From Lineus longissimus (lineage: Eukaryota > Nemertea > Pilidiophora > Heteronemertea > Lineidae): a stretch of DNA of 64,000 bases. The position numbers and the translations under genes were made by a program. Where the stretch lies: positions 17,623,501 to 17,687,500 of the forward strand of contig NC_088308.1 in assembly GCF_910592395.1 (NCBI RefSeq), in the 5' to 3' direction. Shown here one piece after another: positions 34,251 to 47,653 of the stretch (the stretch's first letter is position 1; every line of letters starts with the position of its first letter). Below the pieces are notes generated by a model, which did no database searches, was not told the DNA's origin, and saw only the letters and a list, made by a program, of their open reading frames with translations.

Positions 34251-34907
34251 GCCGCCATCTTGAATTTCAAAATGGCCGACACCGCAGGACCCCTAGACAG
34301 TTTTTCATGATAACTTTTGTTCTAAATTAGCTACAGAGATGGATGAACGGCTAACTGCATGTTCTTGGCAATGGCCAATCGAATGGCAGCGTCAACATTG
34401 ACTCCAGATGCCCGCCGTCTTGGATTTCAAGATGGCGAATGGTAAATGGCACGCATGGTTTTCACACCAGCCTAAAGATTGTAGGCTGACAAACCATTTA
34501 AAGATTGGTGACAGTGAAAAGGCGGCTCCTGTTGACCGCCGTCTTGAATTTCAATATGGTCGCCTCGTCGAAGTCGACCTAAAACAGTTTTTTGGCTATA
34601 ACTTGAGTTTTAATACGGCTCCTAACAAAATTCAAAGCTAGGTCATCAAGTCCAACCCAACCAATCGAATGGTGCCATTGACGATGACGTCACATGGCCG
34701 CCATATTGGATTCCAAGATGGCCACCACTAAAATTATGCATCTCATTTGCCAAGCCTGATTATTTGCACAGACATGTATTAAGAGCTTATAACAGTAAAA
34801 CGTTTTTTCCTCAAATGTACTTAATGACCATTTGCTATATTTTAGGTATCAGTGACATGATAGTAGTACCTGCTGCGACCGCCATTTTCAATTTCAAAAT
34901 GGCTGCC
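34251..34907. repeat. CCGCCAT palindrome series (unit B)
   Basis: Same five-palindrome series as in unit A, in the same order. Confidence 0.7.
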
Positions 34908-35272
34908 ACAGCAGAACTTCTGGACAGTTTTTCGATGATATGTTCCCCAGTTCCCCGGGATTTATATCCCCCTTTATTTTCAAAGAGGATGAAAAATGAC
35001 ACTACAGAAATGATGTTGGACGGACCGGAGCCAAGACCTATTACGTGACACCCATTTGTTAAAACAATAATTATGGTTTCAGACAGGGGGGCCTACGTTT
35101 AGTTTCAATTGCATGTAAGGCAGAATCCTTCAATAAAAGATGAATGTCACACCACGTAATGCTACATATGCACAGGGCCTACGTATATTATATACAATGT
35201 ATTTTACATCGCACCTCTCACAAACGATACGCGGCATAAAACACCCAAATGTGGAATTACCTTTAGCCAGAC

Positions 35273-36099
35273 ATGTGGGCGGTTATTGCCGCAAATATTC
35301 ACCAACGCGCGAGGGATGGCAAGTGACTCCTAGTAGCCGATGAGGCGTATAGTTCGTGGCGCGTACAGCTGTAATTTCTAAAATCTGCATTTCCTAGAAT
35401 CGTCGTGAGGGATAGATACCGCGAGCTCTAGAACCCGCAGGTTCTAGAACCGTGAGCGATAGATCTCGTGAGGGATGGAAATTCCAAAAAATCCGTTATG
35501 TGGCGCCACTGTCGCATATTGACGTCGTCGTATTGTTTTTGCTGTAAGCGACACTACTGTCAGTTGGCCTCAACACGTGGTACTTGTCACTGTCAGAAAG
35601 CGCGTACATGCGTAGGCTACTTTCGTTGCAATTTTAAAAATGTGCGACCAGTCGCAGCTGCAACAGGCAGCACTACTGCTTCAGCAAGTAGTGCAGATTT
35701 CAGACCAGCAGCAGCCCGATCAGCTGCAGCCTCCAGCAGAGGCTAGTGATATAAACCCGAGTATAAACCCTGATTCTACACCATAATATTCTACACCACG
35801 AATATGCGACAGTGGCGCCACATAACGGAACTCGTTTGAACTGCTATCGCTTACGAGATAGTGGCGCCACATAACGGATTTTTTTTTTGGAACTTCGATC
35901 ACTCACGAGATCTATCGCTCACGGTTCTGGAACCTGCGGATTCTAGAGCTCGCGGTATCTATCCCTCACGACGATTATAGGAAATGCAGTTTTAGAAATT
36001 ACAGCTATACGCGCCACGAACTATACGCCTCATCAGCATCTAGGAGTCACTTGCTATCCCTCGCGCGTTGGTGAATATTTTCGGCAATAACCGCCCATA
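35273..36099. mobile_element. 0.8-kb foldback element in unit B
   Basis: Arms of about 250 bp or more (ATGTGGGCGGTTATTGCCG.. inverted at the right end). CAGAC flanks it at 35268-35272 and 36100-36104. Unit A has a single CAGAC (2116-2120) and no element, so A is the empty site. Subterminal repeats include TGGCGCCACATAACGGA. A small plus-strand ORF lies inside. Confidence 0.85.
35640..35786 (+). CDS. 48-codon Gln-rich ORF inside the foldback element (unit B)
   Basis: ATG TGC GAC CAG .. ACA CCA TAA encodes a Gln/Ala-rich peptide (MCDQSQLQQAALLLQQ.., ending NPDSTP). The unit-C copy (50328-50483) stays open as 51 codons despite a 9-base in-frame insertion. It may be the N-terminal remnant of a gag- or transposase-like gene from the autonomous parent. 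Whether it is expressed is unknown. Confidence 0.4.
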   Translation: MCDQSQLQQAALLLQQVVQISDQQQPDQLQPPAEASDINPSINPDSTP

Positions 36100-37335
36100 C
36101 AGACACTAACAGCTGGGCCAAACCCAGAACGGCAGTTGAAATTAATGACTCAATTTCTATTCGCATATTTCTAATTCTTAATTATTTCTTGATTAATTCA
36201 TGAGAAAGACGATATAATGCGAGACCCTCAATGATTTCTGTCAGCATTCGAATCTGGAAGCACCCGTTGATAAGGTAAGTGCCACGCTGTTACATCGTTA
36301 CTCTTCTTCTTATTATCACTCCCGTAAAACATGCCAACTGAGCCAAACCCAAAATCTGCTGACATCGCCATACTTTCATCCATCGCCCAAAAGGCAGATG
36401 TATCAGCCAATGAAAAGGATTTTTCGTCACTACCGGAGTTCCTTTTGATAATACTCCTGATCTGTTTTTTAGACGAAAGTATAAAACCCAGTGAAACCCC
36501 ATGATGTGGCGAAGTTAGCAAGTTTTTTCAGCATCGTTTTTCACAAAAACTCAATCGATTGGGGATTGTGCCAACAAAACATTGTACATTTTAAGAAATC
36601 TTCCAAAATTCACTAGACCCCGCTTGATAGAATTGCAGATATTTGGTATGCCTGTTTAGAATACCCCTACCTGTCTTTTGAAAGCTATTTACGGGCGTGG
36701 AAAAGTTTTTTAGTGCAAAGTGAGCATGTTTGACGGTCCGTGTTTCATCAGCGATAATGTTTCACCTCTTGGGTTTGTTGATGAACAATCTCGTAATACG
36801 GGTATATTTGTACATGTATATCACTTTTTTTACTTCCGAAAACCAGTCTAGACAAAAACGTAATTATGCTATTTTAAAGGTTAGAGCCTGTACTCTTAAA
36901 ACAACCTGAAAAGCTTACAATTTCAAAGAGAACGCAGCACACTTGGAATTCAATGTTGGCCACTGGCCTCCGACACTGGGATGAAGGCAATACACTGAGG
37001 CAAAACACTTTTTCAAATTCTGAGGCAGGAAAAATACCCTGATTTAAACTGCATTAAAAACTGAATAATAAAAACACTAAAAAGAGTTGGGGTCATTAGG
37101 CACTTTTCCGAGCAACTCCAATTTTTCTGTCCCGCCCCGTATTTCGCGACGTTCTTTAATAAACTGGTTTTCTGAGACCAAGCCGAACCACATAGCTTAT
37201 AGTCCATTCATAAATATTAAGTCCGCATCGTTTTGGGCTCTGGAGGACGAACAACCTTTCCGGAATTCTTTGAAATTTGGTTTTTATTGATCCTTGCCTC
37301 AAAACCAAACAGATGTATGCACCATTCCAATTTCC

Positions 37336-37343
37336 TATAAATA
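37336..37343 (+). promoter_or_regulatory. TATA box of polyprotein gene B
   Basis: TATAAATA in the same context as in unit A, 256 bp before the ATG. Confidence 0.65.
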
Positions 37344-37598
37344 AGGAAAAATCGTTTCAACTACTTGTAGCGTGGGGTAAAGCTCCAATTTTTTCAGAAA
37401 CAAAGTAACAAAGTGGATGCGCAAAAACAAAAATTGAGATTTCGAAAACCGAAAGAATTTGGTAGTGAAACATAATAAAATTTGTTGACAAAATTATTTA
37501 TTTATCTATTTCCCAGAATCTTAAAAAGGTGCGAAATTTTACAGGTATTTCTGACCTATCAGTCAGTAAATCTTCATAATCATTATCTTCCAGATAAA

Positions 37599-38354
37599 AT
37601 GAAGTTCGTCATCCTACTGGTCCTGTCCGTGGTCATTTGCAGTGTTGCCACTGAAAGAACCATCAAGAGAGAGGAAGATGTGACCCAGGAAGAGTCCGAA
37701 GAGGTCGCCAAGAGATTGTTTTTCAAGAATTTCGTGAAGAGCCACTGGAAGGAAGCAGCCAAGGCTGGTCTTAAATTGGCTAGTAAAGCCCTTGAAAAGA
37801 GAGGCGAGGATGTGACAAAGGAAGAGTCCGAAGAGGTCGCCAAGAGGTTGTTTTTCAAGAATTTCGTGAAGAGCCACTGGAAGGAAGCAGCCAAGGCTGG
37901 TCTTAAATTGGCTAGTAAAGCCCTTGAAAAGAGAGGCGAGGATGTGACAAAGGAAGAGTCCGAAGAGGTCGCCAAGAGATTATTTTTCAAGAATTTCGTG
38001 AAGAGCCACTGGAAGGAAGCAGCCAAGGCTGGTCTTAAATTGGCTAGTAAAGCCCTTGAAAAGAGAGGCGAGGATGTGACAAAGGAAGAGTCCGAAGAGG
38101 TCGCCAAGAGGTTGTTTTTCAAGAATTTCGTGAAGAGCCACTGGAAGGAAGCAGCCAAGGCTGGTCTTAAATTGGCTAGTAAAGCCCTTGAAAAGAGAGG
38201 CGAGGATGTGACAAAGGAAGAGTCCGAAGAGGTCGCCAAGAGGTTGTTTTTCAAGAACTTCGTGAAGAACCACTGGAAGGAAGCAGCCAAGGCTGGTCTT
38301 AAACTGGCTAGTAAAGCCCTTGAAAAGAGAGGCGATGATGTGACCAAGAATTAG
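37599..38354 (+). CDS. Secreted cationic-peptide polyprotein, 5 peptide repeats (unit B)
   Basis: 251-residue precursor with the same signal peptide and module plan as unit A. All five peptides carry Lys at positions 4, 8, 12, 16, 20 and 24, so position 16 is Lys where most of A has Arg. The fifth repeat has FVKNHW instead of FVKSHW and ends GDDVTKN. The divergent last module of A is not present. The repeats are nearly identical at the DNA level, consistent with recent homogenisation. The gene sits between the unit leader and the Ly6 exons. Confidence 0.88.
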   Translation: MKFVILLVLSVVICSVATERTIKREEDVTQEESEEVAKRLFFKNFVKSHWKEAAKAGLKLASKALEKRGEDVTKEESEEVAKRLFFKNFVKSHWKEAAKAGLKLASKALEKRGEDVTKEESEEVAKRLFFKNFVKSHWKEAAKAGLKLASKALEKRGEDVTKEESEEVAKRLFFKNFVKSHWKEAAKAGLKLASKALEKRGEDVTKEESEEVAKRLFFKNFVKNHWKEAAKAGLKLASKALEKRGDDVTKN

Positions 38355-40701
38355 AAGGTTATTGTAAAGGAAAGTAGAATGGCAGGTGTCATATGAAAAA
38401 GATGCGAGTAGGTACTTCCCGTATTCCTATGTAATGGCTAGTCTTCATTCCATCTGAAGATTGAAATAAAATCATCACTGCTTTGACATTATCGTTTGCG
38501 TGAGCCAGTCTTTTTTGTTCTGGTGATCTGTTCATCGAATTCACAAGGGTTGTCTAGCAGGGTGTGTTTTGTTTTGGACAGGATTTGTCACTCATAGTTC
38601 ACAAAGGATTAGAAATAATTTCGTCAAGAGATCACCTCACATTCTCAAATTTATTCACTGATTTTAACCAAAAAACGGTCAAGTGCCATAATTGTGCTCA
38701 GCGGATCGCCATTTGGATGTGAATGATGTTCCAGTATATATATACACCCGAACGGCTAAATCAAGATCCCTGATATAACATGACCTAAGAGCACTAATAT
38801 ATACAAATTAACGAATCATCATTCAATTCAAAGATTGTAGATGTTGTACTTTACCTATAAGGACATTGTTTTTGACAAACAGGCAAAAACTAACTTATCT
38901 ATTTCTATTGGGTGTAAGGGTAAAGGTAATTAAAGAATATGGAGTAAGGGTAGGCATGGGGTCACTGGCCTTCTTCTAGGTCCAGAATCTTTCTCTAACG
39001 GTTACTGCGTTTAAATGTCTCGTTGGAGTTTAAGCTGGGTCGATCGCCGTCGGCTAACCTATCATCACCCGCCGCACCAACGGTCGACCAAGAAACGTAC
39101 CGGGGTAGCACATGATCATTCTAATGCGATCGTCCAATTGGTTTAAATGTAAAATCATACTCCCCGCGATGTGGTTGGATAACGCTACAAGAGAGCTCCA
39201 TGTTCATTGCTAATTGACTTCCTACCCCTACTCTTGACCTCGTTTTATAAAAATACGGGTAATGAAGATTTCCAGATAGAAATGGCTCGCCTAGTGACGC
39301 ACGTACAGTGGAGCGTGTGATGCACGCCTTAGTCGCCGTTGGTTTGTTGCGCCATTACAAAATGTAGATTAAAATGAACCCAACACCAGCGAAAATCCTT
39401 TATTAGAGATCAGCCAGTGTTATGCTACATGTGGTGGCGCAAAGTGGCGAGAAGGGGAATTATCATCCTTGCTAGCTATCGCCCACGACCTAAATGCGCA
39501 TTTGAAAACACGAATGGAGAGTCTCGTGCCCAGGCCATTTGGGAAATGACTCTCCCTACTGAGTGAGGATGCCATTTCACCGCAGATCATCAGATCAGGC
39601 CCCACATGTCTACGAGATAATTGTTTTTCTTTGGCACGCCACCAAGTAGAAAATGTAAAAATATTTATTAAATTGAATGATAACCAGACAACAAATCCTG
39701 GTGTCGTGTGCAGGTAATGGACGACATTCATTTCTTCAGATACGCTTACTGTTTTTGCATATTCAAACCAGTCATATGAAAGGTAGAAAGGACAACTATA
39801 AGTGACACAGAAAAGATAAACATATGACGGGTACGCCTAAGATATCTACTTGACCCTCAATGTATTGACATTGTTCAGCTTCCAGACAACGCGGTGCGAA
39901 GGCAGCACCGCTGGAAGTTCAGTATACCTTTCTGGTGGCAACGATTCTGCTTTTCATTGCACTGACCAGTCATCTAATTAGCTGTCACCCATCTGCCTAT
40001 TTCGTGTTACTGGGTGATTATTCATCAGTGGAAAACCAGTGTCACTCGCATTTTATGGGAGTGACATTGGCTTAAAGATAATGGTTATTGAGCCGAGTAT
40101 GGCCAATCTGAGACAGGAATTCAAAACCTCTGTAAGTTGTAATTAGGAAAACACCAGAGTTGTGGTAATTGTAACGATGCCTTAATCGTGGCGGCAATAA
40201 CGTCCTTGATCTCTCATTTCCAAAGGTAGCGACTAGAAATAAGACTGTCCATTATGTGTGATATTGCTAAGCAATGAATGGAATATCAGATTTTAATAAT
40301 AGACATATACACGCCGTGGAAGATATATCTTTGAGAGCTGCTATTAGAAAGGGTTCTTTCAGTGCTATAGGAATATAACTTCTGATTTGGCCAATTCATA
40401 GATAAAAGACATAATAAACGCAAAGGAAAAGTGTTTTGTTCCGGCGAATTCATCCATTATTACCAAGCCACGGTCGAATGCTTCTCTTCGACAAAAAACT
40501 TCGATTATGGTATCAACTACACATTTTGATTTTGATCAGTGATACATTCTGAATCAACTTTTATTTCCAGTTTCCAGTTTTCTGTTTCAAATTTACTTTC
40601 GCATTTAAAGACGAAAGGTTAACACGTGGTGTCTTAGTTGTCACATGTATGAGCTACATTTGAAACTTGAACAGAAATTATTTGAAATCCCATGTTTTCA
40701 G

Positions 40702-42097
40702 CTTTCGGGGGCATCTACTATGAAGGACTGACTGGACGTACCAATCTTTCCTGCTACACGTGTAAGGAAAGTTACAAAATCACGCCATACGACCCAACAG
40801 CCCACACCTGCCAGTCAAACCTTCCCAAAGTAGACATCATCTCCTGCAGCATGAAAGATAAATACTGCAAGGTATGACTGCAGAGAATAATTATACCCAC
40901 GCTAATCTCCTGTAGCTTTGATAGGTGCCGTCAAAGCAGATCTCACAGACATCCGTGCAGTGCAGGGCCGGAGAAGCGAACGTTAACCCCTGATTTCCTC
41001 AGGATGCACATGGTAGGTGGCTTCCTTAAAAGTGGCATCTACAATGTTTACATGTACTTCAGTCAGGTTTGCAAGATATTTCGCAGATGTTGAACGATTT
41101 GAATTTACTTGAAAGTGTTTCTGAATAAGGCCGGGTATATCATATCAAAATTTTGTTCTCCCTGGACGACTCAATTTATATGGTTCCGTAAAGCAAATAT
41201 ACCTTTTTAGAAGTTTACCTTTTGCCACCATTTTGCTTTGAGGAGACACATGGGCAGTGTTGCTGAGAGCATATATATGAGTATGGTTCTTGGCACTTCA
41301 TTCTTGAGTATTTAAAATTATTCGCTCGATCACACTCACACACAGGTTGTTATACGGAGATGCCTTTTGAGATACTAGTATATATCATGCTTGGAGACAC
41401 ACAACTTTCATGTAAACCACAAGCGACGAGACGACATTTAGTAGCTAATAATTTTATTCAAAGTGTAACAAACCTAATTACATTAGAGATAATTTTAAAA
41501 TACCCGAGTGAGAATATTTCATTTTCATAATGGATAATATATAAAGCATCGTTTTCACAACAGATGTTTGGGCGAGACAACCATAACCGCTTGGGTTAGT
41601 GCAAAATGTGGAAGCACTTCAAAAGCATTTAAAACCACATTATTCAATATTTGATTTGAGATGTTTCAGAATAGAAATTGATACCTCACTGTCGGTATTG
41701 ATTGTCTCACCCAAACCGCTCGGGTGGAGCTAAATATAGGCTACGCCTCGGTTTTGGTCTACAATACGAGCGGTTTGGGTGAGACAACCAATACCTCCAG
41801 TTCGGTATCAATTCCTTAATCAAACAACCTGTACGTGTATTTCTAATCTAGAATGAATTACAATTTAAGGTTGAGAGGGTCGAGCTTCAGGGCGTGAAGA
41901 TCAGCATTGAAAGAAGCTGTACGGATACATGTTATTATGGATGTAAGTTCCAAGGATACGGATTGACCTATCTGAAATGTACGTCGTGCTGTAGAGGACA
42001 TGCGTGCAACACAGACAGCCACGGAGTGATTATCACGCCAAGTTTATTTCTTTATGTGATGATGATTTTAATTGCTGCATGTATAATCCGAGGATGA
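40702..42097 (+). CDS. Ly6/uPAR-type GPI-anchored protein, exons 2-3 (unit B)
   Basis: Exon 2 is 40702-40871 and exon 3 is 41870-42097, with the same splice sites and cysteine frame as unit A. Differences: one extra Arg before the first Cys pair (LTGRTNLSCYTC), Ser for Gly in ISCSMKDK, and AACIIRG instead of ATFIIRG in the GPI tail. The last adds a Cys inside the hydrophobic tail, which would be removed on anchoring. Joined to the exon at 13106-13166 it gives 152 residues. Confidence 0.82.
41676..41813. mobile_element. Foldback MITE in Ly6 intron 2 (unit B)
   Basis: Same hairpin and same position as in unit A, so it predates the duplication. Confidence 0.75.
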
Positions 42098-42932
42098 ACG
42101 ATAAGTCCGTATCATTTGAATCGTGCCTAAACTTGTTTGAATGAATGACAACAGAGTGTGAGTACACAGAAGGACATACTAGTTCTGGTGATTTGTTTTC
42201 TCTCTTAATACAGCCCGGCTGCAAATTTAGGGCAATGGCGTTAAAGTTAGAACTGGGACAATCACGAACCCAAGGGTTTTGTAATTTTGACGCGAGTTGT
42301 TTACTGCGTTGAACACTAAAGATCTGATTTCACTGCAGTGGTTTGCCGCGGCGTAAAAGTTTTTCCGCTTTCACGAGCTTTGTGGTCAGTTTCATTCCGC
42401 TTTCGCGGCTGTATGTACTTGCAAGCAATAGTATATGTATGCACTCTTTACCAGTGTCTCAGATAAGAAGGATTGGGTTAATGTTGTCAAGTGTTGAGTA
42501 ACGAAAAATACTCGATGCTGAGGGAAACCACAATTCCACACACTGCCATCTATTGGTGATTCATCTATTGGTGATTCATAGTAAAACATGGTCGATCAAT
42601 TATATATATATACATAACCAGCGGATATAATAAAAGGTTCAAGAAACCGAGTTTAACATATTGTATGACACAAACTTAAAGTGATACTATGATGTGATTT
42701 ACAACTTGGCGGAAATACGTCCGTTTTTAATTGTTGATCACAAATGTAAAGCTCAAATTTTCCATTTTTGATTAAATTTATTATAAAATCGCTGTTTTAA
42801 TCGCGTCAGACTGGCCAACTGCCGAAGACGTTTTGAAAAACCCGCACAAAGTCACGTGACCTCATGACGTCACAACATGAACAAGTCAGACCGTCGAGTA
42901 TTTTCCTATTCGCTCCAGGAAGAAGCTATATC

Positions 42933-44326
42933 TACGGTGGCCCATAGAGGACCGATTTAGCGCCACAATGCGGGTTATAATGGTACTATGCAAGCTCGTT
43001 CTTATGTTAGCTGCTGTCTGGCTTCCGCTGAATGGATTGATCGCTCCAAATATGTATGAGATCGAAAACAACCGTGTCCGTGAACTTATCCTTCACCATA
43101 TTGGTATAATGAAAATAAGCCAAGAGAAAATACTATAAAACTGACAATCAAAACGACATTAATTCCCGCGAAAATACACGTGTTTATGATGAAAGGAAGT
43201 ATTGCCGAAGTACCATATCCAATACGCATGCGTGTAGGTAAAAAAATCAGTCCAGATGAGACCGCATTAGGCCCGATCGCGTTTAGACGACCAAATTTGA
43301 TCCGGATGCATCCGGATGCATCCGGATTAGCCCCGATGGAACCAGCAAAAGAGGTGGACCACTTGAAGACCCGATGGGACCACATGAGACCCGATCGGTT
43401 TGCGTTTACACCAGAGAAATTTAGACCGCATTCGGATTCGATCGGATCTCATCGGGCCTTTTTTCTGTCGTCTAAATTCAGGTGAGCAAGCCAGGTGACC
43501 TCTCAACGGAGCTTACCACGAAATTATCATGACATTTCAGCTCTCGAAAATGAGTTATGTTTTGAACGAACTCTGAGGATCCGATTACGATTTCAGATCC
43601 AGATCATGGGATGAGCGCTTAGACGCTTTCCAAAAAGACCGCATAAGACCGCATTCCGATCCGATCCGATCGAACCCCATTCCAGACCGGATGTGGTCTC
43701 ATTTTAATGTACCTGTTTAGACGCTAACAGCAATGAGGACTGATGTGGACTAATTTCTTTTGGTTCCACCAATAATCCGCATGATGTCGCGGTGGCGTCA
43801 CCGATTTAGCGCCACAATGCGGGTTATAATGGTACTAGGCAAGCTCGTTCTTATGGTAGCTGCTGTCTAGCTTCCGCTGAATGGATTGATCGCTCCAAAT
43901 ATGTATGAGATCGAAAACAATCGTGTCCGTGAAATTATCCTTCACCATATTGGAATAATGAAAATAAGCCAAGAGAAAATACTATAAAACTGACAATCAA
44001 AACGACATCAATTCCCGCGAAAATACACGTGTTTATAATGAAAGGAAGCATTGCCGTATCCAATACGCATGCGTGTAGGTAAAAAAATTAGTCCAGATGA
44101 GACCGCATTAGGCCCGATCGCGTTTAGACGACCAAATTTGATCCGGATGCATCCGGATGCATCCGGATTAGCCCCGATGGAACCAGCAAAAGAGGTGGAC
44201 CACTTGAAGACCCGATGGGACCACATGAGACCCGATCGGTTTGCGTTTACACCAGGGAAATTTAGACCGCATTCGGATACGATCGGATCTCATCGGGCCT
44301 TTTTTCTGTCGTCTAAACGGCCCTAC
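42933..44326. mobile_element. Two related CCGATCGGATCTCATCGGG-type repeats in unit B
   Basis: A ~525-bp segment occurs twice in direct orientation (42951-43474 and 43797-44323). Each starts CCGATTTAGCGCCACAATGC and ends CATCGGGCCTTTTTTCTGTC then GTCTAAA. The segment between them (43475-43617) matches unit A 12361-12502. The second copy sits in a larger repeat starting TTAGACGC at 43620. A fragment of the same family end is at 25473-25500 and about 46600-46625. The extreme left, 42933-42946, reads TACGGTGGCCCATA. Confidence 0.6.
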
Positions 44327-44390
44327 TGAAAGGTGACCTCGAATCATCTTTCGTAGCAGTCCGTGTCAACCTGGATGAGTGACAAGCAAG

Positions 44391-44451
44391 ATGGTGTCCA
44401 ATAAGTGGATAATTATATGGATTGCACTCTTTAATCTACTTATAGACAAAG
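44391..44451 (+). CDS. Signal-peptide exon 1, candidate first exon of the unit-C Ly6 gene
   Basis: Identical in sequence to 13106-13166, with the same GTAAGA donor and phase 1. The next Ly6 exon 2 downstream is 56288 in unit C, giving an 11.8-kb intron that contains polyprotein gene C. The spliced product would be 151 residues (61+167+228 nt). Confidence 0.6.
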
Positions 44452-46656
44452 GTAAGAGCTTCTTACGATACTTAAGAGACATTCAGTGATCAGCACTTCG
44501 ATATCTGTAAATGTGTCTGGGTGACCATGTGATACATAGCTTTTTTCTGTCTATAATTGATGTGACCAACTAGAATTCACGCAACAGGAGTTATATGGGT
44601 TCATGCGTAGGCTTGCACCCATGGGTGATCGGGGGTCATGAAAATAGGAAAAAAACGGCTCCCTGTAAGAGACAATACAATCCAAGACAGTAACATTTTC
44701 CTAATGATCCGAACCCGCTCATTCGGTTAATCCGCCATGGTTTGGTATCTCAAATAATCGCAGTCTTCCCCTGAAGACAACAACTAAATCACTAAATTAC
44801 GGTATAATCGAGTCCTATCACCCCGCGCCATGTGTGATGCAGAGCCAAGACGCCACCGCTCTGTTAAGATATAATGGCGTTCATATATCTTCACCTGTCG
44901 ATAAACATGGGAACCAACTCAATCATTTTAAATTAGTTTCTCGTCGTAGACGGAGGTAAAATACTGTATCATAACGCGCAATTGGAGATGCGGTGGCTGT
45001 TCCCTCCGAATGCGACTGCGTCAGCACAAATACCAATTGCAAATATATCTAAGAGTCCAATTTTGTTTTAACTCTTTAAGGCTTTTTTTTATACATATAG
45101 CTTACATCGCAACTACATGTACATGTTGTTTTCAATTGACAAGGTATGCATTGACAAACTATGACGTTAACCGTTATATCAATGCACATCGGTAATTTAA
45201 CTAGTCCAAGCAGGGTGACACACGTGTGCGTCCCGAATATCAATCAGCGTTTAATTTCACTAGCAAATATTGTTTCATGAACTAAATAAAGAGTGTATCG
45301 GTCTTGATTCAACATTCCGGTTTGATCACCGTCTTTACCTGTGTCAACGTGTGCAATTTAAAAGGATGTTTATGCCAGCGTTCATAAAATGGTTGATGAT
45401 CAGTGTTTGACAGCCGTCTTCACTGTATTTAGTAAACTCTTAGAAATAAAGGTTTTATGAATGTATACATACATCATACTGAACTTCCAGCGGTTTTGCC
45501 TCCGTAGCCTCCACACATACCACTGAAGTAATACGTGTCATTTTTCTGTATATCGCGCGTCTCATTTTACGGTGCACCTCACCCAAATTTGATCTGATTC
45601 TGCTGTATGCAATGTACACTATCTGTATACGGTACATAAAACAGCATATGGTGAGCCCGTTTTTCGATCACACCGACTTCACCTTCCATGGCCACTGCGC
45701 TGCTAATATGAACTGGATTGCGAAAGGACTTCACGAGGTTTCCCTTTTAATCTTCTCTAGTGACACTGCGTAAGTTTCAATAAAAAGAAAATTGTGGTTT
45801 TTGCATGAGATTTAAAAACGCTACACTTCCCGAGATATCAGGCTTAGGTGCACCCAGGACGACATTTACCCTTTCCGCGTTTATGAGTGAGTAAAACTGA
45901 TCAACTTCAGTGTCAAATAGATTGCATACTTTTCATCAATGTATAGACGCGCGTTGACTGGAAGCTTAGCAATGTCAATATATTGAGGGTCAAGATGTCA
46001 TACATCCGTGATCAATCCTGTCGCACATGAAAAGTAGGCAGTCATATAAAACTTGCGCCTAATGTCATTCTCCCGTCGGTCATTCATCATATCCTGTCAG
46101 AGGATTGAGTTTACTCAGGCTAAGTCGATTTGGTCGTGAAAATTGCGTGAGCCCTCTAATATTTTGCACTGTATTCGTGGGATTGTCAGAATTCGCTCTA
46201 TATCTCGAACATATGGTTGCCATGTATCCCGATAATTGTCAACCAACCCGACTAAGAATGATAAAGAGAAGGGATTGATTGTATTGGCTAGATTAATGAG
46301 AGCGAGCCGCAAAACCACACGATGTCTAGAGCTTAAATCACGGATCTACATGTATATCGCAGTGCTATAGATCCGTGCATAAATATACTCGGTGAAGAAT
46401 GATTGCCCCATTCAAGCAAACAAGATAATCATCCAGTCATAATACAATGTAATATACCGGTAAATGCATTTTCTGAGCATCTCATGTACATCTTATACAC
46501 TACATCTCTCTGAGCCAAACTAAGCATCACATCAAGCATTGAGCCGAGCTTTATACCCCGCTTTTCATCCAGCTGTTAATATACGTCGCGTTGCAAATGT
46601 CGGATTCGATCGGATCTCATCGGGTTTTTGCCTGCGTGTGTAAGCGGCCTTATACC
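44452..46656. other. Unit B tail, empty site for both large transposons; no gene
   Basis: Collinear with A 13167-13831 and 24183-25530. CAACTA at about 45111-45116 is the integrase-transposon empty site, and ATTTTGT at 46657-46663 is the DIRS empty site. Confidence 0.7.
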
Positions 46657-46784
46657 ATTTTGTCTGGTCATTTGGCAGTACGGACCCACCTGATTCAGCT
46701 AGGATGTTGCGACTGCAACCGCTGGTACATGTCAAAATGGGGCACCCTGCTCTGTCATGTCTGTAGCAATGGAATGTAGGCCTA

Positions 46785-47653
46785 GGTAAAAAAGGTACTG
46801 AAAAAATGGTACAGGAAAAAAAGGTACGGTAGAAAAGGTACTGAAAAATGGTACAGGAAAAAGATTTAGAATTTAAAACAGGAATTTAGTTTGTTTTCTG
46901 CATTGTACAGCAGTGCCCAATTTATTATTTAATTTTGATCAGGAAGCAAACTTGTCTTGTCGTGGCTTTAAGGGTTTCTCCAGGATTGGGAATAACTACT
47001 CGTACATAATTTGTTCTATCGTAGCATCCAGTCTAATTGGTCCGATCAGGTGATATGGATAGCCATTAAATATAAGCAAATAAGATTGTGATTGGAGTTT
47101 TTAAAATTGTTTTCAGATACTATTGTTTTGCTTTAGGCTTGGATCTCTCTGAAGACATACTTAGGGGGAGAGTAATTGGCCAGTTAGATTGATTATATCT
47201 ATGCTTGTCCTTGAGATGGTATCCAGCTAAAGAAGACATATGCAGGAACGCGTGTCTGAATAAATCACCTTTCATTTAATTAAGAATAAAACAACAAAAG
47301 ATGTGTTTTTTTAATGAATGGAGTGATAACTTTCTTTCGTGCAGAGGGGAGAGGGGGGGGGGGGGATTCAACGTCTTTTTTTGTATAAGATGAAGTTATT
47401 TTGGTTTCCCTTTGCTCATAATCTTGCTCTCCCCCTCAAACACAGCTTATTTTTCCTGGAGAAACCCCGGCCTAAGCCACAACAAGACAAGCTTGCTTCC
47501 TGATCAAAATAATTCGGCACTGCTGTACTTAAATTCCTATAATCAAGAGAAAAACATTTCCTGTACTTTTTCCTGTACCTTTTTTCCTGTACTTTTTTCC
47601 AGTACCTCTATTTCCTGTAGCTTTTTACCGTTCCTTTTTTCCTGCACCTTTTT
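46785..47653. mobile_element. Foldback element with GGTACAGGAAAAA-rich inverted repeats (unit B end)
   Basis: Second copy of the element described at 32097-32967, same arms and position in the unit. Confidence 0.8.
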
